Of a stretch of 64,000 nucleotides of DNA, positions 47,070 to 56,853 are shown one piece after another. The position numbers and the translations under genes are program-made. The stretch's first letter is position 1. Each line of letters opens with the position of its first letter. A model generated the notes under the pieces. It was not told the DNA's origin. It worked only from the letters and a program-made list of their open reading frames with translations, and did not search any database. The stretch lies in NCBI RefSeq assembly GCF_016894385.1, contig NZ_CP069812.1:558001-622000 (forward strand), in the 5' to 3' direction. The DNA is from Cupriavidus oxalaticus. Lineage in GTDB: Bacteria > Pseudomonadota > Gammaproteobacteria > Burkholderiales > Burkholderiaceae.

Positions 47070-48562
47070 TCAAGCGACTAGCCACCGACCGCCCCGATGG
47101 ACCAGACGGCCTGCTGCCGGCGCGCCGCAAATGGATGGCGCAGGCGCTGAAGCTGGGCGCGGGCACTGCCGTGCTGACGTTGGCCGGCCCGCAGATCGCG
47201 TTCGGCGCCGGCATCGTCGCGGTGCGCGTGTGGCCGGCCGAGGACTACACCCGCGTCACCATCGAATCCGACGCGCCGCTGGCCGCGGTGCACCAGATGA
47301 TTCGCGATCCGGACAGGCTGGTGGTGGATATCGACGGCCTGGACCTGTCGCCCACGCTGCGCGAGCTGGTGGCCAAGATCACTCCCAACGACCCGTATAT
47401 CCAGACCGTGCGCGTCGGCCAGAACCGCCCGCGCGTGGTGCGGATGGTGTTCGACCTGAAGGAGAGCGTGGCGCCGCAGGTGTTCACGCTGTTGCCGATC
47501 GGCAGCTACCGCAACCGGCTGGTGTTCGACCTGTACCCGGTCAACCCGCCCGACCCGCTGTGGAAACTGGTGCGCGACACCGAGGACAAGCAGCGCCGCT
47601 TCGCCACCTCGGACCCGGCCCCGGGTCCTGACAGCATCGCCGGCGCCCCGGCCGGGGCCGAGGAAGATGCCATCGGCGCGCTGGTGCGCAAGTTCGACGA
47701 GAAGGGCGAAGTGCCGGCCACGACTGCGCCGCCGCCCCCGGTGGTTGCGGCCCGGCCCAGGCCATCGGCCCCCGTGGTGCCCAAGCCTGATGCCCCGGTG
47801 GTGCCGCCGGTTGCGCGCGACAACCCCACCGCCGAGCGCCCGTTCAAGATGCGCCGCCTGCTGACGGTGGCCATCGATCCCGGCCACGGCGGCGAAGACC
47901 CGGGCGCGATCGGCGCCGCCGGCTCGCGCGAGAAGGACGTGGTGCTGCAGATCGCGCACCGGCTGCGCGCCAAGATCGACGCGCAGCCCAATATGCGCGC
48001 GATGATGACGCGCGACGCCGATTTCTTCGTGCCGCTGAACGTGCGCGTGCAGAAGGCGCGCCGGGTGCAGGCCGACCTGTTCGTGTCGATCCACGCCGAT
48101 GCCTTCCTGTCGCCGGAAGCCAATGGCGCTTCGGTGTTTGCGCTGTCCGAGCGCGGCGCCTCCAGTACCGCGGCGCGCTGGCTGGCCAACAAGGAAAACG
48201 CCTCCGACCTGATCGGCGGCGCCAACATGGGCAACAAGGATGCGCAGGTCGCGCGCGTGCTGCTGGACCTGTCCACCACCGCGCAGATCAATGACAGCCT
48301 GCAGGTCGGCAAGACCGTGCTGGGCGAGATCGGCGGCATCAACCGGCTGCACAAGGCGCACGTGGAGCAGGCCGGGTTTGCGGTGCTGAAGGCGCCGGAC
48401 ATCCCGTCGATCCTGATCGAGACCGCGTTTATCAGCAACCCGGCGGAGGAGCGCAAGCTTAACGACAGCGCACACCAGGAACAGCTGGCGAATGCCATCC
48501 TGCGCGGGATCAAGGCGTACTTCGCGAAGAATCCGCCGCTGTCGAAGAATCCGTCGGTGTGA
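47063..48562 (+). CDS. amiC: N-acetylmuramoyl-L-alanine amidase AmiC
   Basis: Zinc amidase of 499 residues that splits septal peptidoglycan during cell separation. A twin-arginine signal is visible (ARRKWMAQALKLGAGTAVLTL), matching Tat export of E. coli AmiC. The AMIN domain (about 50-150; VAVRVWPAEDYTRVTIESD) directs it to the septum, a Pro/Val-rich linker follows, and the Amidase_3 domain has zinc ligands in VAIDPGHGGEDPGA, VSIHADAF and ILIETAFISNP. The start at 47063 lies within tsaE (7-bp overlap). A strong terminator follows. Confidence 0.96.
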   Translation: MLIKRLATDRPDGPDGLLPARRKWMAQALKLGAGTAVLTLAGPQIAFGAGIVAVRVWPAEDYTRVTIESDAPLAAVHQMIRDPDRLVVDIDGLDLSPTLRELVAKITPNDPYIQTVRVGQNRPRVVRMVFDLKESVAPQVFTLLPIGSYRNRLVFDLYPVNPPDPLWKLVRDTEDKQRRFATSDPAPGPDSIAGAPAGAEEDAIGALVRKFDEKGEVPATTAPPPPVVAARPRPSAPVVPKPDAPVVPPVARDNPTAERPFKMRRLLTVAIDPGHGGEDPGAIGAAGSREKDVVLQIAHRLRAKIDAQPNMRAMMTRDADFFVPLNVRVQKARRVQADLFVSIHADAFLSPEANGASVFALSERGASSTAARWLANKENASDLIGGANMGNKDAQVARVLLDLSTTAQINDSLQVGKTVLGEIGGINRLHKAHVEQAGFAVLKAPDIPSILIETAFISNPAEERKLNDSAHQEQLANAILRGIKAYFAKNPPLSKNPSV

Positions 48563-48569
48563 TCGGAAT

Positions 48570-48609
48570 GGACGTAAAAAAACCGGGCATGCCCGGTTTT
48601 TTTACGTCC
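48570..48609. terminator. Bidirectional rho-independent terminator (amiC / symporter)
   Basis: A perfect 19-bp inverted repeat (48570-48588 with 48591-48609) around an AT loop. The GC core CCGGGC/GCCCGG is flanked by seven A on one side and seven T on the other, so it should work in both directions for the convergent genes. Confidence 0.95.
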
Positions 48610-48617
48610 GTGCCGCC

Positions 48618-49643
48618 TTACGCCCGCGCCGCCGCGCGATCCTCCAGCAGCGCATCCCGGTTGGCGTAGCGCGACGCAATCACCGAGCAGACGATCAGCT
48701 GCAGCTGGTGATAGACCATCAGCGGCAGTACCAGCAGCCCCAGCGCGGGATGTCCGGCAAACAGGATCTTTGCCATCGGGATGCCGTTGGCCAGGCTCTT
48801 CTTCGAGCCGCAGAACACCGCGGTGATTTCGTCCTCGACCGAGAAACCCATGCGGCGGGCGGTCAGCGTGGTGAAGCCCAGCACCACGAACAGCAGCACC
48901 GCGGCAATCAGCATCACCGCGCCGATGGTCTGCCACTGGTACTGGTGCCACAGGCCTTCGGCAGTCGCATCGCAGAACGACGAATAGACGATCAGCACGA
49001 TCACGCCACGGTCGATCTTGGTGGTGATCGGCTTCTTCTTCGCCAGCCAGTTGCCGATCAGCGGGCGCAGCAGCTGGCCCAGTGCGAACGGCAGCAGCAG
49101 CTGCAGCGCCACGCCGGTGAGCGCCTTGCCCAGCGGCATCGAGGCGCCGCTGGCGCTGATCACCAGCCCCATCAGCAGCGGCGTGACCAGCATGCCGATC
49201 AGGCCCGAGATGGTGGCGTTGAAGATGGCGCCCGACACGTTGCCGCGCGCCATCGAAGTCATGGCGACCGACGACGACACCGTCGACGGCAGCGCGCACA
49301 GGAAGAACACACCCAGCAGCAGGTCCGCCGGCAGCGTGTTGTGCAGGGCCAGCATCAGCAGCGCGCCGACCACCGGGAAGACCACGTAGGTGAACGACTG
49401 CACGAACACATGCAGGCGCCAGTTCTTGGCGCCCGCCACCAGCTTGTCGCGCGACAGTGCCGCGCCATGCAGGAAGAAGACCAGTGCCACGCCCACGCTG
49501 GTGACCACGCCCAGGTGCAGCGGACCCTTGCCGGTGCCGATTTCCGGGGCCGCCAGGGCGATCGCGATGGCGGTCAGCATGATGAGGACGAAGCCGTCGA
49601 TCAGGTCATAAAGTTTCTTGAGTTTGGCAAAAAGACGAGACAT
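48618..49643 (-). CDS. Bile acid:sodium symporter family protein (SBF-like)
   Basis: Inner-membrane carrier of 341 residues with about ten spans. It fits the bacterial SBF-like branch (YfeH-like): LYDLIDGFVLIMLTAIAIALAAPE at the start, FFLCALPSTVSSSVAMTSMARGN and EDEITAVFCGSKKSLANGIPMAKILF are typical. Substrates of this branch are mostly unknown organic acids. It is divergent from a LysR gene 92 bp away, which probably controls it, and ends at the bidirectional terminator. Confidence 0.92.
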   Translation of the reverse strand: MSRLFAKLKKLYDLIDGFVLIMLTAIAIALAAPEIGTGKGPLHLGVVTSVGVALVFFLHGAALSRDKLVAGAKNWRLHVFVQSFTYVVFPVVGALLMLALHNTLPADLLLGVFFLCALPSTVSSSVAMTSMARGNVSGAIFNATISGLIGMLVTPLLMGLVISASGASMPLGKALTGVALQLLLPFALGQLLRPLIGNWLAKKKPITTKIDRGVIVLIVYSSFCDATAEGLWHQYQWQTIGAVMLIAAVLLFVVLGFTTLTARRMGFSVEDEITAVFCGSKKSLANGIPMAKILFAGHPALGLLVLPLMVYHQLQLIVCSVIASRYANRDALLEDRAAARA

Positions 49644-49709
49644 GACTGCGGTTGGTTAGGGTTTTGCCTAGTATTGGACGCCAGCCGGGTCTAGAATGCA
49701 AATTCATTT

Positions 49710-49720
49710 ATAGAATCTAT
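49710..49720 (+). promoter_or_regulatory. LysR-type dyad in the symporter/LysR intergenic region
   Basis: ATAGAATCTAT is an 11-bp dyad with a single central base, placed 16 bp before the LysR start and 67 bp before the symporter start. It lies in an AT-rich patch. It has the size and position expected for a LysR autoregulatory site. Confidence 0.45.
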
Positions 49721-49735
49721 TTATCCGGTCGTTGC

Positions 49736-50653
49736 ATGAATTACACACTGCGCCAGTTGCGCGTCTTCCTGGCGGTGGCCAGCAGCGGCGGTTTCAGCCG
49801 CGCCGCCGACGTGGTGGGACTGACCCAGCCGGCTGTCAGCCGCGGCGTGGCGGAGCTGGAAGAGGCACTTGGCGTCAAGCTGCTTGACCGCACCACGCGT
49901 GAAGTGGTGCTGACCGATGCCGGGCACGCGCTGGTGCCGGCGCTGGAGCGGCTGCTGGGCCAGCTCGACGATACGCTCGAAGAAACGCGTCAGTTAGGTG
50001 AACGCTATCGTGGGCGCGTCGTCATAGCCGGCGCTCCGACCATTTCCGCGCGGCTGATGCCGATGTATGTCGCCGCCTGCGCCGCGCAATACCCCGATAT
50101 CCGCCTGACCGTGCGCGACAACGTGCAGGCCGACGGCCTCGAGCAGGTCCGCGCCGGCGCCGTCGATTTCGGCGTGCTGATCGATCCGCTGGTGCGCGAA
50201 GGGCTGGCGGTAGAGCCGGTGGCGACCGACCCGTTCTGCTTTGTCTGCCGGCGCGACCACCCGCTGGCGCAGTCGGCAACGGTGCCTTGGTCGGCGCTGC
50301 ACGGCATGCGGCTGGTGCTGCTGGACTTCGCCTCCGGCAGCCGGCCGCTGATCGACCGCATCTTCGGCCGCCACGGCGTGGCGCCGCAGGTGGTGCAGGA
50401 ACTGGGGCACTCGGCCAGCGTGTTCGGCATGGTCGAGGCCGGCATCGGCGCTTCCGTGCTGCCCTCTTTCTCGCTGCCGCTGCCCGCCGCATCGCCGCTG
50501 GTGTGGCGGCCGCTGGTGCCGCGCGAGGAGCGCAGCATCGTCATGGTCCGGCGCGAGGACCGCTCGCTGTCGCCGGCCGCGGCGGCGGTGTGGGCGCTGG
50601 TGCGGCGCCTGACGCTGCGCGTCGAGGCGCCCGCGATGGGCGCTGCGGCCTGA
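49736..50653 (+). CDS. LysR family transcriptional regulator
   Basis: Regulator of 305 residues, the usual length. The DNA-binding domain is MNYTLRQLRVFLAVASSGGFSRAADVVGLTQPAVSRGVAELE in pieces, and the ligand domain begins at RGRVVIAGAPTISARLMPMYV. I chose the ATG at 49736 since the family starts with a short lead before LRQLRVF. It is divergent from the SBF-like symporter and probably regulates its transcription in response to the transported compound. Confidence 0.93.
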   Translation: MNYTLRQLRVFLAVASSGGFSRAADVVGLTQPAVSRGVAELEEALGVKLLDRTTREVVLTDAGHALVPALERLLGQLDDTLEETRQLGERYRGRVVIAGAPTISARLMPMYVAACAAQYPDIRLTVRDNVQADGLEQVRAGAVDFGVLIDPLVREGLAVEPVATDPFCFVCRRDHPLAQSATVPWSALHGMRLVLLDFASGSRPLIDRIFGRHGVAPQVVQELGHSASVFGMVEAGIGASVLPSFSLPLPAASPLVWRPLVPREERSIVMVRREDRSLSPAAAAVWALVRRLTLRVEAPAMGAAA

Positions 50654-50667
50654 GCGCCGGAGCCTGC

Positions 50668-51426
50668 TTACTTCGGCTGCATCCGGATCGCGCCGTCGAG
50701 GCGGATCACTTCGCCGTTCAGCATCGTGTTTTCGATGATCGCGCGGGCCAGCCTGGCGTACTCCGCCGGGCGGCCCAGGCGCGGGGGGAACGGAACCATC
50801 TTGCCGAGGGCGTCCTGCACTTCCTGCGGCATGCCGAGCAGCATGGGCGTTTCAAAGATCCCCGGGGCGATGGTCATGCAGCGGACGCCGTCGCGGGACA
50901 GGTCGCGGGCGATGGCCAGGGTCATGGCGACCACGCCGCCCTTGGAGGCGGCATAGGCGGCCTGGCCGATCTGGCCATCGAAGGCGGCCACCGAGGCGGT
51001 GTTGATGATCACGCCGCGCTCGCCCTCGCTGTCGGGAGTGTTCTGGACCATGGCGGCGGCGGCCAGGCGGATCATGTTGAAGGTGCCGACCAGGTTGATG
51101 CGGATGGTCTTGTCGAAGGCATCCAGCGGATGCGGGCCGTTCTTGCCGACCGTCTTGTTGGCGGTGGCGATGCCGGCGCAGTTGACGAGGCCGGACAGGC
51201 GGCCCAGTGCCTGGGCGGCGGCGACCACGGCCTGGCCGTCGGCCTCGGAGGTGACGTCGCAGCGGATGAACAGGCCGTTCAGTTCGGTGGCGAGGGACTG
51301 GCCGGTTTGTTCGTTGAGGTCGGCGATGACGACTTTGGCGCCGGCTTCCGCCAGCATTCTTGCCGTGCCGGCGCCCAGGCCGGAGGCGCCGCCGGTGATG
51401 ATGAAGACGTTGTCTTGGATTTGCAT
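50668..51426 (-). CDS. Short-chain dehydrogenase, 3-hydroxyacyl-CoA dehydrogenase type
   Basis: NAD-dependent SDR of 252 residues. It has the cofactor motif [22 protein letters not shown], the catalytic Tyr-Lys in [25 protein letters not shown] and PGIFETPML. Overall it resembles human HSD17B10-type and bacterial 3-hydroxy-2-methylbutyryl-CoA/3-hydroxyacyl-CoA dehydrogenases of fatty-acid and isoleucine breakdown. The start at 51426 follows AAAGGAGACACCG. A 14-bp perfect palindrome lies 30 bp upstream and is a likely operator. Confidence 0.92.
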   Translation of the reverse strand: MQIQDNVFIITGGASGLGAGTARMLAEAGAKVVIADLNEQTGQSLATELNGLFIRCDVTSEADGQAVVAAAQALGRLSGLVNCAGIATANKTVGKNGPHPLDAFDKTIRINLVGTFNMIRLAAAAMVQNTPDSEGERGVIINTASVAAFDGQIGQAAYAASKGGVVAMTLAIARDLSRDGVRCMTIAPGIFETPMLLGMPQEVQDALGKMVPFPPRLGRPAEYARLARAIIENTMLNGEVIRLDGAIRMQPK

Positions 51427-51455
51427 TTTGCGGTGTCTCCTTTGGGTGGTGTTTC

Positions 51456-51469
51456 CGTTTACGTAAACG
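51456..51469 (-). promoter_or_regulatory. 14-bp palindromic operator upstream of the SDR gene
   Basis: CGTTTACGTAAACG is a perfect palindrome; on the minus strand it is preceded by TTGA, giving TTGACGTTTACGTAAACG. From memory, sites with this core are bound by regulators of branched-chain amino acid and acyl-CoA breakdown (LiuR of the MerR family) in proteobacteria; this is unverified. Confidence 0.6.
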
Positions 51470-51572
51470 TCAACTATTGTACGGGGTGGGGGTTGTTGTG
51501 CAAGGGGGATGGGCCCCGTGCTGGCATCTGGTGGATACTTGATGTGCCCGGTTCCGCCCTGAAGGGCGGGTA

Positions 51573-51597
51573 ACTTTTTGTCCGAGCGACAAAAAGT
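51573..51597. repeat. Perfect hairpin ACTTTTTGTC/GACAAAAAGT
   Basis: Arms of 10 bp (51573-51582 and 51588-51597) around CGAGC, followed by CACCAAAAAGCGCG. I recall close variants scattered in many betaproteobacterial genomes. It sits in the 580-bp gap between the SDR and adk genes, otherwise without a supported gene. Confidence 0.6.
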
Positions 51598-51829
51598 CAC
51601 CAAAAAGCGCGTTTACGGCCCTGCGGGCGGCCATTCTTATCGTAGTAGGCGACGGCTTTCGTACGGGGCTTTGCTTCGTTGCAGGGCAGGACTGCCTGAC
51701 GCCTTGGTGCGCCACGGTGGCTTGGGATTGAAGCGGGGATTGAACGAGCCCAGAGCTGTGAGTGGGCCCTGCTGCTGGCGGCGTGGTAGGAACGCCTTCG
51801 GCTGCGCTGCGCGCGGCCCCAAAGAAAAA

Positions 51830-51981
51830 GCGGCCCGTGGGCCTAATGCCGTTCAGTTAAGGTATCAAGCCCCACCGTCATTCCCGCGAAGGCGGGAATC
51901 CAGCGTCTTTTGAAGTCACTGGGTTCCCGCCTTCGCGGGAACGACAGTGGTTAACTGAACAGCATTAGGCCCCTGGGCCGC
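51830..51981. repeat. Nested palindromic element, 31-bp imperfect terminal inverted repeats (MITE-like)
   Basis: Left arm 51830-51860 and right arm 51951-51981 match at 28 of 31 positions when inverted. Inside lies the family 1 REP pair (TTCCCGCGAAGGCGGGAA at 51881-51898; TTCCCGCCTTCGCGGGAA at 51924-51941), joined by CCAGCGTC and AGTCACTGGG as at 2278-2371. Each outer arm also contains a small GGCCC/GGGCC hairpin. No transposase is present. A-rich and T-rich flanks mean the outer part could also be an old terminator for adk. Confidence 0.75.
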
Positions 51982-52010
51982 CTTTTATTGTCGTATCGTT
52001 CGACTGCCGA

Positions 52011-52676
<666 letters not shown>

Positions 52677-53036
52677 TTACGGGTCCTCAGAGTTTTGAAT
52701 CTGGTGTGGCGGGAGATCAGAAGGAGGGTAATGCCGCAACTTGACGCAAGACTTACTGCTGTCTTGTCGGATGTCGACGGCATTTGGCGCAGGCACACGC
52801 CCACGCGGACGTCCGGCGGCGGCTGCCAGGGGGATGGCGGCGCGGCGCACCAGTCGGGCTCTATCTTTATCTCCCCACCGGGCCTTGGCCGGCAGCGCGT
52901 TGGCGCACAGCCGGGGCGGCCCTGTATCGGCAAGCATTATGCCATGAGGCGGCGCCGATCCGGCCTGAAATCCGCCCCCCGGTTCAGGTTGCAGCAGTTT
53001 GAACCTGAGCGGGCGGCCGGCCGGGCCGGGTGGCGT
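52677..53036. other. Gap between kdsB and adk with no supported gene
   Basis: 360 bp. Short frames exist on both strands but none has family resemblance or a convincing ribosome-binding site. It should carry the adk promoter on the minus strand, but I could not place good hexamers, and I see no terminator hairpin with a T-run. Confidence 0.5.
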
Positions 53037-53846
53037 TCAGGGCCCGTCCTGCGCCATCGACTCGGCCCACAGCACGCGCACGCGCTCCAGGTCGGCCGGG
53101 GTGTCGACGCCGGGCGCCGGCGCGGCAGCGGTTTCCACCACCGCGATGCGCTCGCCATGCCACATTGCGCGCAGTTGCTCCAGCGCCTCGGTCTGTTCGA
53201 GGGGCGCGGCGGCCAGGGTCGGGAAGCGCCGCAGGAAGCCGGCGCGATAGGCGTACAGGCCGATATGGCGCAGCACCGGCATGGCCGGCAGCGGCACCTG
53301 GGCCATGGCGGCGGGCACGGCCGGCACGCCCGCCCAGGCGTCGCGCGCCCACGGGATCGGCGCGCGCGAGAAGTACAGCGCGCGTCCGGCGGCGTCGCAC
53401 ACGACCTTGACCACGTTGGGATTGAAGACCTCGGCGATGTCGTGCAGCGGGTGGGCCGCGGTGGCGATGGCGCAGTCGGCGTGCTGCGACAGGTGCAGCG
53501 CCACCTCGTCGATCAGCGTCGGGTCGATCAGCGGCTCGTCGCCCTGTACGTTGACCACGATGGCGTCGTCGGGCAGCCCGAGTTGCGTTGCCACTTCCGC
53601 CAGCCGGTCTGTGCCGGTGGGGTGGTCGGCGCGGGTCAGCACGGCTTCGATGCCATGGTCCGCGCAGGCCTGCGCCACGGACGGGGCGTCGGTGGCGACC
53701 ACGGTGCGCCGGGCCGACGAGGCATGGGCGCGTTCGGCCACGCGCACGATCATCGGGCGCCCGCCGATATCGGCCAGCGGCTTGTCAGGCAGGCGGGTCG
53801 AAGCGAGCCGCGCGGGGATGACGACGGTGAAGGCCGGGACGGTCAT
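53037..53846 (-). CDS. kdsB: 3-deoxy-manno-octulosonate cytidylyltransferase (CMP-KDO synthetase)
   Basis: Activates KDO with CTP for lipopolysaccharide inner-core synthesis. The 269-residue protein has the nucleotidyltransferase start [40 protein letters not shown], the signature [11 protein letters not shown] and [12 protein letters not shown]. It is about 15 residues longer than the E. coli enzyme at the C-terminus. It follows the Trm112-like gene by 19 bp and belongs to an envelope cluster with lpxK. Confidence 0.96.
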   Translation of the reverse strand: MTVPAFTVVIPARLASTRLPDKPLADIGGRPMIVRVAERAHASSARRTVVATDAPSVAQACADHGIEAVLTRADHPTGTDRLAEVATQLGLPDDAIVVNVQGDEPLIDPTLIDEVALHLSQHADCAIATAAHPLHDIAEVFNPNVVKVVCDAAGRALYFSRAPIPWARDAWAGVPAVPAAMAQVPLPAMPVLRHIGLYAYRAGFLRRFPTLAAAPLEQTEALEQLRAMWHGERIAVVETAAAPAPGVDTPADLERVRVLWAESMAQDGP

Positions 53847-53865
53847 GGTGCTGACTCAGTGGTTC

Positions 53866-54072
53866 TCAGTTGCCGTTGGCCGGCGCGTCCGGGTCGATGG
53901 CACGGCCCGGCACCGACTGGCGCGCTTCGTCGGCCAGCATCACCGGGATGCCGTCGCGGATCGGGTATGCGAGCTTGTCGGCGTGGCAGATCAGTTCCTG
54001 CGCGGCGCGGTCGTACTCCAGCTTGCCCTTGCACAGCGGGCAGACCAGGATTTCAAGCAGCCGGTTGTCCAT
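53866..54072 (-). CDS. Trm112 family small zinc-ribbon-like protein
   Basis: Protein of 68 residues ([20 protein letters not shown] ... [20 protein letters not shown]). It matches the Trm112/UPF0434 (YcaR) family. One CPLC pair is present and the second pair is reduced to a single Cys (LICHADK), as usual in bacterial members. In eukaryotes Trm112 stabilises methyltransferases; the bacterial role is unclear. It overlaps the lpxK 3' end by 20 bp and lies between lpxK and kdsB, a conserved position. Confidence 0.93.
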   Translation of the reverse strand: MDNRLLEILVCPLCKGKLEYDRAAQELICHADKLAYPIRDGIPVMLADEARQSVPGRAIDPDAPANGN

Positions 54073-55162
54073 CTCGGTGTTCCTCGTTGCGCCCGGCGCT
54101 GCCGGACGTGGCCGCCGCGGACTGCGCGGTCGGTGCGGTGTTGATATGCGCCAGCACGGCGCTGCGGATTTTGTCGATCAGGCCCGCGTCGATCACCGGC
54201 CTGGTCGGCACGACCCAGATGCGCGGGTCGTCGAAGCGCTCGCATTTTACGGCATCCTTCTCGGTGATCAGGATCACGTCGGCATCGAGCGCGTCGGCGT
54301 TGCCGGCGAACGGGTCGTCGGCAAAGTCATAGTGGTCGGGCAGCGGCAGCGTCTTCGGCGACAGGCCGGCACCGCGCAGGCTGGCGAAGAAGCGCTCGGG
54401 GTTGCCGATGCCGGCCGCGGCCAGCACGCGCCGCCCGGCAAAGGCGGAAACCGGCCGTGCCATGGCCGGGTCGTTGAGCTGCCAGGCGTCTTCCAGCTCC
54501 AGCCGCATGCCGTAGACAGCGGGGCGGTCGGGCGTGGCGCGGAAGTTGGGATCGTTGACCAGCGTGGCGTCGCGCGGGCGCGTCAGCGGTTCGCGCAGCG
54601 GGCCGGCCGGCAGCATCAGGCCATTGCCGCCCATGCGCGTGTCGAACATCACGATCTCGAAATCGCGCTGCAGCTTGTAGTGCTGCAGGCCGTCGTCGAG
54701 CAGCAGCACGTTGACGCCGGGGTGCGACACCAGCATGGCCTGCGCGCACAGCGCCCGGTCCGGGAACACCCACACCGGCACATCGGTGGCGCGTGCGATC
54801 AGCAGCGGCTCGTCGCCGACGTCGCTGGCCTGCGAGGTCGGCTTGACCCGGCGCGGATGCTTCAGCTCGACGCCATAGCCGCGCGATACCACGCCGGGCC
54901 GCAGCCCGGCTTCGGTCAGCGCATGGGCCAGCGCGATCACGGCCGGCGTCTTGCCGGTGCCGCCCACGGTCACGTTGCCGACCACCACCACCGGCATCGG
55001 CAGCCGCGTGGACTTGAACCAGCCGCGCCGGTAGCCGTGCCGGCGCACCCGCGCCACCAGCCCGAACAGCAGCGAGAACGGCAGCATGACCCAGGCAAAC
55101 CAGCCGCGGCGCTGCCATTGGGCGGTCACGAAGTCGGCGAGGGCATGGCGGGGAGCGGGCAT
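54053..55162 (-). CDS. lpxK: Tetraacyldisaccharide 4'-kinase
   Basis: Phosphorylates the 4' position of the lipid A precursor at the inner membrane. The 369-residue protein has an N-terminal membrane anchor ([21 protein letters not shown]), then the P-loop [57 protein letters not shown] and [10 protein letters not shown] chose the ATG at 55162, preceded by GATCTGACCGACCCGCC without a clear ribosome-binding site, because family proteins start near this point. The stop lies inside the next gene. Confidence 0.96.
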   Translation of the reverse strand: MPAPRHALADFVTAQWQRRGWFAWVMLPFSLLFGLVARVRRHGYRRGWFKSTRLPMPVVVVGNVTVGGTGKTPAVIALAHALTEAGLRPGVVSRGYGVELKHPRRVKPTSQASDVGDEPLLIARATDVPVWVFPDRALCAQAMLVSHPGVNVLLLDDGLQHYKLQRDFEIVMFDTRMGGNGLMLPAGPLREPLTRPRDATLVNDPNFRATPDRPAVYGMRLELEDAWQLNDPAMARPVSAFAGRRVLAAAGIGNPERFFASLRGAGLSPKTLPLPDHYDFADDPFAGNADALDADVILITEKDAVKCERFDDPRIWVVPTRPVIDAGLIDKIRSAVLAHINTAPTAQSAAATSGSAGRNEEHRDGQPAA

Positions 55163-55366
55163 GGACGCGGCGGGTCGGTCAGATCGTGGATGGGATGGGA
55201 TTGTAGTGCGCTCGGGATCTCGCATCCCGAAAGGGAGGGTCGGCAGAAACGCGCAAATCAACCCATTATGGGCACTGCGCAGCGCATGGGGCAAGCCCGG
55301 CCAGGCGCCGTGCCCGACCGCAAGGCCGCCGGTCCCTGCTTATGCGGGGATGACGATGGCCCGCGC

Positions 55367-55798
55367 TCAGCGCGGCTGCGCGCCCTGCGTGGCGAAGGTC
55401 AGGCGCGACAGCCCGGCCAGCCGCGCGGCTTCCATCACGTTGACCACCGCCTGGTGGCTGGCCTGCGCGTCGGCGTTGACGATCACCACCGGTGGCTGGC
55501 CATCCCCGGCGGGCCCGGAGGCGGCGCGCAGGTGGTCGGCCAGGCTGGTGACGTCCTTCTGCTCCAGCACTTTCTTGTTGACCGAGTAGACCCCGCGCGA
55601 CGACACCGACACCACGATTTCCTGCGGCCGCTGCTGGGCGCGCTCGGCGTCGGCGGTGGGCAGCTGGATCTGCAGCTCGGTATAGCGCGAGTAGGTGGTC
55701 GTGATCATCAGGAAGATCAGGATCACGAGCAGCACGTCGATCAGCGGGATCAGGTTGATCTCCGGCTCTTCGCGCCGCTGGCGGGAACGGAATCGCAT
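55367..55798 (-). CDS. exbD: ExbD/TolR family biopolymer transport protein
   Basis: Part of a proton-driven ExbB-ExbD motor that energises TonB- or Tol-type systems. The 143-residue protein has one membrane helix with the essential Asp: INLIPLIDVLLVILIFLMITTTYS, followed by a periplasmic domain (LQIQLPTADAER...). It follows exbB by 18 bp. The two genes lie next to lpxK rather than next to tonB, and no tolA, tolB or pal is present, so the exact partner is open; in related genomes the pair is usually annotated as ExbBD. Confidence 0.93.
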   Translation of the reverse strand: MRFRSRQRREEPEINLIPLIDVLLVILIFLMITTTYSRYTELQIQLPTADAERAQQRPQEIVVSVSSRGVYSVNKKVLEQKDVTSLADHLRAASGPAGDGQPPVVIVNADAQASHQAVVNVMEAARLAGLSRLTFATQGAQPR

Positions 55799-55816
55799 GG
55801 CGTGGCGGGTCCGTGA

Positions 55817-56437
55817 TCAGCTGCGGCGCTGCGGCAGGATCGCGTCCAGGAACGCGGTGGCACGGAATTCCAGCTCGGCCACGTAGTCGTCCACGCGGCG
55901 GCGGAAGTAGCGCCAGAAGATCAGCGCCGGGATCGCCACGATCAGGCCGAAGGCGGTGTTGTACAGCGCCACCGAGATGCCGTGCGCGAGCTGTTCCGGG
56001 TTGGCGCCGGTGCCGCCCTGGCTGCCGAAGATCTCGATCATGCCGATCACGGTGCCCAGCAGGCCCATCAGCGGCGCCACCGAGGCGATCGTGCCGAGTG
56101 CGTTCAGGTAGCGCTCCAGCTCATGCGCGACGGCACGGCCGGCTTCCTCGACCACATCCTTGGCGGCGTCGCGCGAGGTGTGCGGTTGCAGCACCACATG
56201 GCGCAGGCCGGCGGCCAGCACGCGGCCGAGCGGCGAATCCTGTTCGAGCGTGTTGACCACTTCCGGCGTGGCGCGGCGCTGCTGCGCGGCGGCCAGCGCT
56301 TCGTCATAGAGCCGGGGCGGCAGCACCTTGCTGCGCTTGAGCGACAGGAAGCGTTCGACGACCAGTGCCAGCGCAAGGACCGAGGCCAGCAACAGCGGCC
56401 AGATCGGCCAGCCGGCCGCTTGAATGATGGAAAACAA
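55817..56437 (-). CDS. exbB: MotA/TolQ/ExbB proton channel family protein
   Basis: Inner-membrane channel subunit of about 206 residues with three spans: SIIQAAGWPIWPLLLASVLALALVVERF, then APLMGLLGTVIGMIEIFGSQGG and VALYNTAFGLIVAIPALIFWRYF. The long cytoplasmic loop between the first two is typical. The start is uncertain. TTG at 56437 gives the family N-terminus MFSIIQAAGWPIWP and has GGGGG five to six bases upstream. An ATG at 56491 would add 18 residues. The open frame continues further into repeat DNA and should be ignored there. Confidence 0.92.
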   Translation of the reverse strand: MFSIIQAAGWPIWPLLLASVLALALVVERFLSLKRSKVLPPRLYDEALAAAQQRRATPEVVNTLEQDSPLGRVLAAGLRHVVLQPHTSRDAAKDVVEEAGRAVAHELERYLNALGTIASVAPLMGLLGTVIGMIEIFGSQGGTGANPEQLAHGISVALYNTAFGLIVAIPALIFWRYFRRRVDDYVAELEFRATAFLDAILPQRRS

Positions 56438-56629
56438 TTGGACCCCCGGGATCACAACCCAATAAAGAAACCCCAACCAGCTGGTCGGCATGCCTTGAGG
56501 CACGTCTGCACGCAGCGCGCTCCGGCATTGCTCTGAAAAATCAGGCGCAACTCTAACCCGCGGCCTGCCGCGCGGCAAGCGACGGCAGGGCTGGCTGTCT
56601 CGGGCGCGCATCGGCGCCGGCCGATGTCG

Positions 56630-56751
56630 CCGGCGGCTTTCCACAGGGTGCAGGGACAGCATTGTGGATCGATTGTGGAAAGCCGCCGGACAAGCGATGC
56701 AAGTGCTTGATTCGCAAAAGGAAGCTTGGGTCTGCTTAAAAATTGTGCAGA
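56630..56751 (+). repeat. DnaA-box-like module A
   Basis: TTCCACA (56639-56645), 16 bp, TTGTGGA (56662-56668), 4 bp, TTGTGGA (56673-56679). The outer elements are part of a perfect 16-bp inverted repeat (56630-56645 with 56674-56689). It is followed by CTTGATTCGCAAAAGG and by the hairpin TCTGC...GCAGA (56731-56735 with 56747-56751) with an A-rich loop. Confidence 0.8.
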
Positions 56752-56853
56752 GCCGCGTGGAAGGCTCGCGACGCTTGCCGCACATCAGGGAAAAACGGCT
56801 GGGATGCAGTTGTAACCCCCTGTCTGGTCGCTGGCGCGCGATGCGAGGCGGTC

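Noticed and set aside
51540..51913. Short plus-strand frames in the gap before adk
   Set aside because: They run through hairpins and REP repeats, with no ribosome-binding site or recognisable domain.
55163..55366. Full REP element between lpxK and exbD
   Set aside because: Only one weak half-palindrome (CCCTGCTTATGCGGGGATGACG, around 55334-55355) is present; too degenerate to call as a family 1 copy.
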